In this document: positions 15,908 to 22,314 of the stretch, piece by piece
Layout: each line of letters begins with the position of its first letter
How positions within the stretch are numbered: the first letter of the stretch is position 1
Program-made: the position numbers and the translations under genes
Notes under the pieces: generated by a model
Seen by the model: only the letters and a program-made list of their open reading frames with translations
Told to the model about the DNA's origin: nothing
Databases searched by the model: none
NCBI GenBank assembly: GCA_009778535.1
Contig: WRJP01000007.1
Coordinates: 1-22,314, forward strand
Reading direction: 5' to 3'
Origin: Propionibacteriaceae bacterium
GTDB lineage: Bacteria; Actinomycetota; Actinomycetes; Propionibacteriales; Propionibacteriaceae
DNA length: 22,314 nucleotides

Positions 15908-15980
15908 GGGTACCCACCCGTGATCGACATGGTTGTATCCTCGCTTGGCGCTCGCATGAACATGAGGTTGAGGAGAAATA

Positions 15981-16592
15981 ATGGCTGACATCAAGCAACT
16001 CGCTGCAAAATCGCGTACCGAATTTGGAAAAGGCGCAGCGCGCCGCACTCGCAGAGCTGGTTTTGTGCCTGCGGTACTTTACGGACATGGAACCGACCCG
16101 ATTCATATCTCGCTCCCCAGCCACGATACATTTTTGGCTTTGCGGGTGGCGAACGCCTTGCTGGCCATCACGATTGACGGGAAAAACGAACAACTCGCAC
16201 TGCCGAAGCAGGTAGCGCGTAACCCCGTCAAGGATTACATCGAGCATGTGGATTTAATCATTGTCAAGCGCGGCGAGAAAGTGCGGGTTGAGGTGCCGTT
16301 GCTGGTCGTAGATGATGATCGCAGCGATGCCATCACGATGCTGGATAGGCAGACCATTGCTTTGGAAGTCGAAGCCACCAAGATTCCGGCTGGCATCGAG
16401 GTTTCGGTGAAGGGTCTGGAGATCGGCGACACCATCATTGCTGAGCAGTTGACTCTGCCCGAAGGCGCGGTGCTGGCTGGTGAAGCTGATGAGTTGATCT
16501 TGAGCATCATGGCGACTCGCGCCGAAGTATCGGAAGCTGAAGCCGGTGAAGAAACTGCCGGTGACGAAGAAGCTCCGGACGAAGCCGAGTAA
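15981..16592 (+). CDS. rplY: 50S ribosomal protein L25 (TL5/Ctc form)
   Basis: This 203-residue, two-domain L25 binds 5S rRNA in the large subunit. The N-terminal L25 domain (about 1-95) includes AAKSRTEFGKGAARRTRRAG, VPAVLYGHGTDPIHI and the conserved NPVKDYIEHVDLI. The C-terminal TL5 beta-domain (about 96-180) includes KGLEIGDTI. The last 25 residues are very acidic, rich in Glu and Ala, a frequent tail in actinobacterial Ctc proteins. TTGAGGAGA precedes the ATG. Downstream pth starts 48 nt later, the usual pairing. A stem lies between them (16602-16619). Confidence 0.95.
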   Translation: MADIKQLAAKSRTEFGKGAARRTRRAGFVPAVLYGHGTDPIHISLPSHDTFLALRVANALLAITIDGKNEQLALPKQVARNPVKDYIEHVDLIIVKRGEKVRVEVPLLVVDDDRSDAITMLDRQTIALEVEATKIPAGIEVSVKGLEIGDTIIAEQLTLPEGAVLAGEADELILSIMATRAEVSEAEAGEETAGDEEAPDEAE

Positions 16593-16601
16593 CCGCACCC
16601 A

Positions 16602-16619
16602 GTTGCCCTTGCGGGCGAC
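16602..16619 (+). other. Short hairpin between rplY and pth
   Basis: GTTGCCC (16602-16608) pairs with GGGCGAC (16613-16619) with one G-T wobble and a 4-base TTGC loop. No T-tract follows. It may modulate read-through from the abundant rplY message into pth. Confidence 0.35.
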
Positions 16620-16640
16620 GAGTCAACGATACGAGCAGGA

Positions 16641-17240
16641 ATGAAGACTTGGCTTGTGGTCGGACTGGGAAATCCTGGTTCTAAATATGCACAGCACCGA
16701 CACAACATTGGTTTTGCGGTGGTGGAGGAGTTAGCCAAGCGCGCCAAGGTGGCTTTCAACCGCAAACGGCTGTCGCCTTTTGATGCAGCTCAAACTCCAC
16801 TCGATGAAGCCGGAATCGGTGCATCGAGCAACGCTTTCGAGAAAGTGGCACTAATCAGGCCACACACCTACATGAACGAATCGGGACGAGCTGTCGCAAA
16901 GGCTGTGAAGCAATTTGGTGTTAAGCCCGAAATGATCGTGATCATTCACGACGAGTTGGACATTGACTTCGCCAAACTGCGTCTCAAGTTTGGCGGCGGA
17001 GACAATGGCCACAACGGTTTGAAGTCGATTCGAGCCAGCCTGGGGACTGGCGATTTTTACCGCGTACGTTTCGGCATCGGACGTCCCCCAGGGCGGCAGG
17101 AACCACAACAGTTTGTGCTTCGCCCCTTCAGCGCTCTCGAACGCAAGAGCCTTGATGTCGAAGTGATACGCGCCGCCGACGCTGTTGAAGCACTCCTGAC
17201 TCAGGGCTTGGAGCGTGCCCAGAATTTGTTCAACTCGTAG
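16641..17240 (+). CDS. pth: Peptidyl-tRNA hydrolase
   Basis: Pth recycles tRNA from peptidyl-tRNA that drops off the ribosome. The 199-residue protein begins with LVVGLGNPGSKYAQHRHNIGF, in which H21 matches the catalytic histidine. It also has RPHTYMNESG, the acidic substrate-site motif IIHDELDID, and KFGGGDNGHNGLKSI. Length is typical. The region between about 36 and 58 (KRLSPFDAAQTPLDEAGIGA) is less conserved and slightly extended. AGCAGGA sits just before the ATG. It is followed after 60 nt by mfd, which appears to have its own promoter. Confidence 0.95.
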   Translation: MKTWLVVGLGNPGSKYAQHRHNIGFAVVEELAKRAKVAFNRKRLSPFDAAQTPLDEAGIGASSNAFEKVALIRPHTYMNESGRAVAKAVKQFGVKPEMIVIIHDELDIDFAKLRLKFGGGDNGHNGLKSIRASLGTGDFYRVRFGIGRPPGRQEPQQFVLRPFSALERKSLDVEVIRAADAVEALLTQGLERAQNLFNS

Positions 17241-17288
17241 TACGAAAAAAGACATCTCATTCATGCAGACGCAAGTTTGGCAAATGAC

Positions 17289-17294
17289 TAGACT
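17289..17294 (+). promoter_or_regulatory. -10 box for leaderless mfd transcript
   Basis: TAGACT (17289-17294) is followed by TGTGCG and then the mfd GTG at 17301. The 6-nt spacing matches a leaderless start. There is no Shine-Dalgarno-like purine run before this GTG. Confidence 0.5.
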
Positions 17295-17300
17295 TGTGCG

Positions 17301-20300
17301 GTGCGCTTGTCAGGCTTGGTGGAACTCTTCGCAAAAGAACCAACCGTTGCTACCTGCCTGGAATCGCAGAATCCGACGCTGGACATCACGTTACCGCCTG
17401 CTGCGCGACCGCTGTTGATCGCAGCACTGGCTGCAAAACGGGAGAGTCCGCTATTGGTCGTCACCTCGACGTATCGGCAGGCAGAGGACATCGCTACCGC
17501 AGTTTCGTCTGTGATGTCTGACGCTGATGTGGCCTACTATCCGGCGTGGGAGACTCTCCCGCATGAGCGGCTGAGTCCCCGTTCTGACACGGTGGGCAGA
17601 CGCTTGACGGTGTTACGCCGCTTGGCGAACAACGATGTGTTGCCTGCACCCAAAGTGGTGGTTGCGCCAGTACGCGCCCTGCTGCAACCCCAAGTCGTCG
17701 GATTGAGCCAGCTAATACCGGTAACACTGCGCGTTGGTGCCGAATATGAGTTAACCCAACTAGCAAACGATCTGGTTTTGGCTGCCTACTCCAGGGTCGA
17801 TTTGGTGCAACGTCGTGGCGAGTTCAGCGTGCGCGGTGGCATCATCGACATCTTCCCGCCGACTACTCCACACCCAGTTCGAGTCGATTTCTTTGGCGAC
17901 ACAATCGAAGAGATCACCCCGTTTTCGGTGGCCGATCAGCGTTCTTTGCCCGAGACGCTGCCCGAAGTTATCGCAACTCCGTGCCGCGAGTTGTTAATCA
18001 CCGATCATGTCAAGCAACGGGCGGCACAGTGGGCGCAGCACTATCGCAATATTTCGGGCAGTTTGGGAGAACTGTTTGAGCGAATCAGCCAAGGGCACGC
18101 CGTTGAAGGAATGGAAGCTCTCGCACCTGCTTTGGTGAGTGGTATGGAGTTATTTGTCGACGTGTTGCCCCAAGATTCGCTGGTATTGGTGAGCGACCCC
18201 GAAAGAGTACGCGCCCGTGCCCACGAATTAACGACCACCAGCGATGAGTTTCTGCATGCATCCTGGGAAGCAGCAGCCACCAGCGGAAAGCAGCCCATCG
18301 ATTTTGCAGCAGCGGCATACCGGCAACTGGCTGACGTTCGCCAACATGCGCTAACCAAAGGTACGTCGTGGTGGTCGATGTCAGCGTTCGCTAGCGAGGA
18401 CGAGAACCTAGAAGTTACAGCAGGAGAAACCGATAGTCTGCGCCTCGATGCCAAACCGGCACAGCTTTGGACTGGAGATACCGAAGGCGCACTTGCCGCC
18501 GTCGCAGCTTCTGCCAACTCGAAGCGCCGCTGCGTACTGGTCGCCGATTCTGTAGGTTTGGCCAAACGTTTTAGTGCACTCTTGGGCGAGCGTGAAATCC
18601 CGGTTCAAACCGCTGATACAACGAAAATGCCCAAGTCCGGTCTGGTCGAGGTAGTAGTTGCAGATTTAACGCATGGTTTCTCGCTTCCAAAGCTGAAACT
18701 CGATATTTTCACAGTAGGAGACCTTTCCGGACAAACGGACACTGAAAAATCGCAGCGGCGCATCCCTGCCCGCCGGAAGGCTCAAATCGATCCGCTGGAA
18801 TTGGTCAATGGCGACCCGATTGTCCACGAACTGCACGGTGTGGGTCGCTATGTGGAACTGACTCAACGCAGTGTCGCCGGAGCTACCCGAGAGTATTTGG
18901 TGATCGAATACGCCGCTAGCAGGCGTGGGCACCCTGCTGACCGGCTCTATGTGCCGATGGATCAACTCCACCTAATCACCCGCTATGTGGGCGGCGAGAT
19001 GCCAACTCTTGACAAGCTGGGCGGCGCTGATTGGAACCGGCGCAAGGCAAAAGCTCGCAGAGCTGTCCGCGAAATTGCCGCCGAGTTGATCAAACTATAC
19101 GCAGCGCGTCAGGCGTCGGTTGGGCATGCCTTCGCACCCGACTCGCCCTGGCAAGCAGAATTAGAGGACGCCTTCGCCTATATAGAAACTCCAGATCAGT
19201 TGACGGCAGTCACCGATGTTAAGGCTGACATGGAGCGCATCACCCCAATGGATAGGTTGATCTGTGGCGATGTGGGGTATGGAAAAACTGAGATCGCCGT
19301 ACGCGCAGCTTTCAAGGCCGTCATGGATGGGAAACAGGTGGCGGTGCTGGTACCGACCACGCTGCTCGTCCAGCAACATCTGGCGACTTTTGGTGAGCGT
19401 TACGCCGGATTCCCAATAACCATCGCGGCGTTGAGTCGTTTCCAAACTGAATCTGAAACCAAGAAGGTGCTGCAACAGTTGGCCGACGGTGTTGTCGACG
19501 TGGTGATAGGCACGCATCGGCTGATCGGTTCCGACGTCAAGTTCAAAGACTTGGGGCTGGTGGTCATTGATGAAGAACAGCGCTTTGGGGTCGAGCACAA
19601 AGAAGCCTTGAAAAAGTTGCGGCTGAATGTGGACGTGTTGGCGATGAGTGCCACTCCCATTCCCCGTACGCTGGAAATGGCTGTCACGGGCATTCGGGAA
19701 ATGAGTGTCATCGCTACCCCACCGGAGGAACGTCATCCAGTTTTGACTTTTGCAGGACCATACGATGCGAAACAGATCAGGGCGGCAATTCGGCGCGAGC
19801 TAGCGCGGGAGGGGCAGGTTTTCTATATCCATAACCGGGTTGCGTCCATCAGCAAAGCCGCCGAGCAGCTTAGTGAGTTGGTGCCTGAAGCTAGAGTTGC
19901 GGTTGCACACGGCCAATTGGGAGAGCACACCCTCGAACAGGTGATGATCGATTTTTGGGAGCGTCGCTACGATGTGCTGGTTTGCACCACCATCATTGAG
20001 GCCGGGCTGGACATCAACACCGCAAACACACTGCTTATTGAACGCGCTGACCTGCTCGGTTTGAGCCAGTTACATCAGCTTCGAGGTCGGGTCGGACGCG
20101 GTCGGGAACGTGGCTACGCGTACTTCTTTTTCCCCGGCGAAAAACCACTCACTGAAACTGCACATGATCGGCTGGCGACTATGGCAGCCCAGACCGAATT
20201 GGGTGCGGGCATGTCTATTGCCATGAAGGATCTGGAAATCCGCGGTGCTGGTAACCTGCTGGGTGGGGAACAGTCCGGCCACATCGCCGAGGTGGGATTC

Positions 20301-20816
20301 GATCTGTATTTGCGGCTAGTGGGAGAAGCCGTGGCTGACTTTCAATCAGAAGCAGGCGAACCCGAGCCAGAAATCCGAATCGAATTGCCGATTGCGGCGC
20401 ATTTGCCCCCCGATTACATCCAGACTGAGCGGCTGCGGCTTGAGATTTACAAACGTATCGCCCAGGTCAAAACCGATTCAGACATCGCGGCACTGCACGA
20501 AGAACTACAAGATCGATATGGGTCTCCTCCTGCCGTCGTGGAAACACTGCTTCAAGTTGCCTCATTGCGGTTGTTGGCCAAGTCTTGCGGATTGGGTGAA
20601 ATAGCGTTGCAAGGCACGTCGATTCGTTTTGCACCTGTTGACTTGCCCGAATCCAGACAGGTCAGACTGAAGCGGCTCTACCCGAGCGCGTCTTTGCGTA
20701 CTACCAGTGGATCCATGCTTATCCCCCGCCCTACGACCGCCCCTATCGCAGGAAAACCCATTAAAGACATGCCGCTGCTTTCTTGGGTTCGTAAAGTCTT
20801 GACCGACATCTTCTAG
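17301..20816 (+). CDS. mfd: Transcription-repair coupling factor
   Basis: Mfd is a DNA translocase that removes RNA polymerase stalled at lesions and recruits UvrA. The 1171-residue protein shows the full layout. A UvrB-like N-terminal module includes YYPAWETLPHERLSP and GEFSVRGGIIDIFPP. A CarD-like RNA-polymerase-interaction domain contains NGDPIVHELHGVGRY and AASRRGHPADRLYVPMDQL. The RecG-like motor has Walker A GDVGYGKT (656-663), the DEEQ box (757-760), MSATPIPRTLEMA and QLRGRVGRGRERGYAYFF. A C-terminal TRCF domain follows. GTG 17301 is chosen from the conserved N terminus and its -10 box. No disruption is seen. In mycobacteria mazG and eno follow; here a surface-protein gene does. Confidence 0.95.
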   Translation: MRLSGLVELFAKEPTVATCLESQNPTLDITLPPAARPLLIAALAAKRESPLLVVTSTYRQAEDIATAVSSVMSDADVAYYPAWETLPHERLSPRSDTVGRRLTVLRRLANNDVLPAPKVVVAPVRALLQPQVVGLSQLIPVTLRVGAEYELTQLANDLVLAAYSRVDLVQRRGEFSVRGGIIDIFPPTTPHPVRVDFFGDTIEEITPFSVADQRSLPETLPEVIATPCRELLITDHVKQRAAQWAQHYRNISGSLGELFERISQGHAVEGMEALAPALVSGMELFVDVLPQDSLVLVSDPERVRARAHELTTTSDEFLHASWEAAATSGKQPIDFAAAAYRQLADVRQHALTKGTSWWSMSAFASEDENLEVTAGETDSLRLDAKPAQLWTGDTEGALAAVAASANSKRRCVLVADSVGLAKRFSALLGEREIPVQTADTTKMPKSGLVEVVVADLTHGFSLPKLKLDIFTVGDLSGQTDTEKSQRRIPARRKAQIDPLELVNGDPIVHELHGVGRYVELTQRSVAGATREYLVIEYAASRRGHPADRLYVPMDQLHLITRYVGGEMPTLDKLGGADWNRRKAKARRAVREIAAELIKLYAARQASVGHAFAPDSPWQAELEDAFAYIETPDQLTAVTDVKADMERITPMDRLICGDVGYGKTEIAVRAAFKAVMDGKQVAVLVPTTLLVQQHLATFGERYAGFPITIAALSRFQTESETKKVLQQLADGVVDVVIGTHRLIGSDVKFKDLGLVVIDEEQRFGVEHKEALKKLRLNVDVLAMSATPIPRTLEMAVTGIREMSVIATPPEERHPVLTFAGPYDAKQIRAAIRRELAREGQVFYIHNRVASISKAAEQLSELVPEARVAVAHGQLGEHTLEQVMIDFWERRYDVLVCTTIIEAGLDINTANTLLIERADLLGLSQLHQLRGRVGRGRERGYAYFFFPGEKPLTETAHDRLATMAAQTELGAGMSIAMKDLEIRGAGNLLGGEQSGHIAEVGFDLYLRLVGEAVADFQSEAGEPEPEIRIELPIAAHLPPDYIQTERLRLEIYKRIAQVKTDSDIAALHEELQDRYGSPPAVVETLLQVASLRLLAKSCGLGEIALQGTSIRFAPVDLPESRQVRLKRLYPSASLRTTSGSMLIPRPTTAPIAGKPIKDMPLLSWVRKVLTDIF

Positions 20817-20842
20817 CCCCATTGCATTCACGCCTTGAATAC

Positions 20843-20870
20843 TTGAATTCAGCAACTGCGCGTGTATAGT
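20843..20870 (+). promoter_or_regulatory. Promoter upstream of the secreted Thr-Pro protein
   Basis: TTGAAT (20843-20848) and TATAGT (20865-20870) are separated by 16 bp, the best -35/-10 pair in this window. The predicted transcription start is around 20877, giving a leader of about 140 nt before the GTG at 21016. A second TATACT lies at 20960-20965 without a clear -35. Confidence 0.5.
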
Positions 20871-20877
20871 TTGTTTT

Positions 20878-20913
20878 ATGAAGTCAATTGGAGCTATGCT
20901 CTACTTAGTTTGA
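20878..20913 (+). CDS. Possible 11-residue leader peptide
   Basis: An ATG begins 7 nt after the TATAGT box and encodes MKSIGAMLYLV before TGA at 20911-20913. Because it would sit at or next to the predicted transcription start, it could be translated as a leaderless micro-ORF in the leader of the downstream gene. No run of a single regulatory amino acid is present. It may be chance; only the placement argues for it. Confidence 0.25.
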   Translation: MKSIGAMLYLV

Positions 20914-21015
20914 ACGAAAAGAGTACGTATGCGGATACAGCTATGCGCTAAACGCTCTTTATACTTCAATCTATAAATGCAAAGTTCGTACACCATCCCG
21001 TTAGGAAGGACATCA

Positions 21016-22314
21016 GTGAAAACGAGATTGACAAGAACCATAGGTTTGGTTTTGACAAGCCTGATTGTGCTCACTTTCTTACCAGCTACCGCCTCGGCTG
21101 CCGCTGTCACACTGACAATAACCGCAAATCCGACCACAGTCATTGCGGGGAATTCGGCTGCAATCAAGGTAGTTTCTAATACCAAGTTGGACAGCGTGAG
21201 TTTCAGAATAGACTCTGCAACCACTAACTATCAGTTGACCAGCAGCAACGGACTGACTTGGAAGGCCGATAGAGTCTTTGGTGGGAAAACAAAAGAACGG
21301 GTACTGACATTTACCGCAACCACGCCCAGTGGTGCGAAAACAACGAAAACTTTCAAGATCAATGTCAAAGAACCGGAGCTGAAAATCACCGCCAGTCCAG
21401 CCACAGTCGTGGCTGGAAATGCAATCACATTCCGAGTCGAATCAAAGCAAGCTCCGCTAACTGGAGCAACCATCAACCTTCCCGACAACAGCTCTAATCC
21501 TTACACAATGACAAAAGCTGACAGCGCTGGAAAGGCTTGGACATTAACGAAGGTGGTCGGCACGGTCGGGGAAAACCGAGTTGGCATGGTCAATACAACT
21601 ACCAATGGCGCCTCTTCAACAACGGGGAAAGTTTATTTCAACGTTCAGGCACCGACACTCAAAATAACTGCCAGTCCTGTGGTTGTTGGAAGCCAAACGA
21701 CTTTTAAAGTTGTGTCAAATGCACGACTCACAAATGCAACATTGCGGCTGCCAAACACCACCACCCAGCTACCAATGAAAGCAGTCGACAGTACTGACGG
21801 CGGAAAAACGGCCTTTACGTGGACCTTGTCAACAGTTGTGAACACCATCGGCGCAGGGCAGCAAGTTTCGGTCACGCCCTATAGCAACACTGTTGCTGGG
21901 AAACCGCAGACTGGAACTTTCACTGTGAATCCGAAGCCGACTCCGACTCCGACACCGACACCTACGCCTACGCCGACACCGACGACTAAGCCTACACCTA
22001 CGCCGACACCGACGACTAAGCCGACACCAACACCGACACCGACGACTAAGCCGACACCAACACCGACACCGACGACTAAGCCGACACCAACACCAACACC
22101 GACACCGACACCGACGACTAAGCCGACACCAACACCGACACCGACGACTAAGCCGACACCAACACCAAAACCGACGCCGACACCAACTCTGTCGGTCACT
22201 GCGAACAAGACGACTGGGCTAACCACTGATATCTTCTACTTCACTGCAAAAACGAACTTTGCTGCTTCAAAGGTAACTTTTGAAGTCGATGGCGCCAAGG
22301 CAATCACCATGAGT
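21016..22314 (+). CDS. Secreted Ig-like repeat protein with Thr-Pro linker (3' end outside window)
   Basis: The frame is open for 433 codons to the window edge. GTG 21016 has AGGAAGGA at 21003-21010; an in-frame ATG at 20977 lacks a ribosome site. A Sec signal peptide (1-28) has a basic start, a hydrophobic core and an ATASA cleavage site. Three repeats of about 90 residues begin at 33, 122 and 215 with LTITA or LKITASP, look like all-beta Ig-type domains, and contain almost no cysteine. Residues 307-391 are a Thr-Pro linker made of KPTPTPTPTT units. A fourth repeat starts at 392 (LSVTANK). I do not recognise a named family. It is probably a cell-surface or secreted adhesin/structural protein, with any anchor or catalytic domain lying beyond the window. 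The linker is a good candidate for O-mannosylation by Pmt. Confidence 0.85.
   Translation, partial: MKTRLTRTIGLVLTSLIVLTFLPATASAAAVTLTITANPTTVIAGNSAAIKVVSNTKLDSVSFRIDSATTNYQLTSSNGLTWKADRVFGGKTKERVLTFTATTPSGAKTTKTFKINVKEPELKITASPATVVAGNAITFRVESKQAPLTGATINLPDNSSNPYTMTKADSAGKAWTLTKVVGTVGENRVGMVNTTTNGASSTTGKVYFNVQAPTLKITASPVVVGSQTTFKVVSNARLTNATLRLPNTTTQLPMKAVDSTDGGKTAFTWTLSTVVNTIGAGQQVSVTPYSNTVAGKPQTGTFTVNPKPTPTPTPTPTPTPTPTTKPTPTPTPTTKPTPTPTPTTKPTPTPTPTTKPTPTPTPTPTPTTKPTPTPTPTTKPTPTPKPTPTPTLSVTANKTTGLTTDIFYFTAKTNFAASKVTFEVDGAKAITMS
21934..22188 (+). repeat. In-frame 30-bp tandem repeat encoding KPTPTPTPTT
   Basis: Each unit runs from an AAG (Lys) codon to an ACT (Thr) codon. Unit boundaries are at 21988, 22018, 22048, 22078, 22120 and 22150. 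The copies at 22018-22047 and 22048-22077 are identical. The copy at 22078 is 42 bp, lengthened by two extra Pro-Thr dipeptides, and the outermost units are degenerate. A 6-bp Pro-Thr period (CCGACA and variants) lies inside the 30-bp period. Both periods are multiples of three, so gain or loss keeps the frame. Confidence 0.92.

Noticed and set aside
20817..21015. c-di-AMP or other known riboswitch ahead of the surface protein
   Set aside because: I could not see the conserved core elements of a known riboswitch class in the leader; only short pairings were found.
21934..22188. CRISPR array
   Set aside because: The repeats are directly abutting with no unique spacers, and they encode an in-frame Thr-Pro linker.
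21879..22226. Minus-strand frame rich in alternating Val-Gly opposite the Thr-Pro repeat
   Set aside because: It is an antisense shadow of the tandem repeat (complement of Pro-Thr codons). It has no ribosome site and no independent support.

Overview
The window looks like chromosomal DNA of an actinobacterium (Actinomycetota) with roughly balanced base composition; I did not count GC exactly. Three things support this. The first is a bacterial protein O-mannosyltransferase (Pmt), a family best known from actinobacteria. The second is the gene order: pmt divergent from rsmI, then tatD, ksgA and ispE, then a TetR gene next to glmU, prs, rplY, pth and mfd. From memory, this matches the block around Rv1002c-Rv1020 of Mycobacterium tuberculosis, without the metG and rpfB genes found there. 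The third is several GTG starts with a TANNNT box 6 nt upstream and no Shine-Dalgarno sequence, the pattern of leaderless actinobacterial mRNAs.

Layout. Positions 1-81 are the tail of an unrecognised gene. Positions 82-617 are non-coding, with a REP-like repeat and two inverted repeats in front of livJ. Positions 618-5919 hold a branched-chain amino acid ABC importer, livJ-livH-livM-livG-livF, plus a CBS-CBS-ACT protein. A strong hairpin separates livJ from the tightly overlapping livHMGF genes. Positions 6006-7709 (minus) encode Pmt. Positions 7827-11284 (plus) are rsmI-tatD-ksgA-ispE, which overlap or nearly abut. Positions 11323-13168 (minus) are a TetR regulator followed 1 nt later by an MFS transporter. 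Positions 13265-13343 are a tRNA-Gln(TTG) with an odd variable region, followed by glmU, prs, rplY, pth and mfd up to 20816.

The window ends inside a long secreted protein (21016 to beyond 22314) that remains open at the edge. It has a signal peptide, Ig-like repeats of about 90 residues and an 85-residue Thr-Pro linker built from a 30-bp tandem repeat.

Functionally, most of the window is housekeeping: rRNA methylation, isoprenoid and peptidoglycan precursor supply, PRPP synthesis, translation and transcription-coupled repair. The accessory interest is at the ends. On the left is an amino-acid importer with a candidate ligand-sensing partner and structured upstream DNA. On the right is a Thr-Pro-rich exported protein, a plausible (inferred) substrate for the Pmt in the same window. 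I see no CRISPR array, prophage, insertion sequence or obviously novel defence system.
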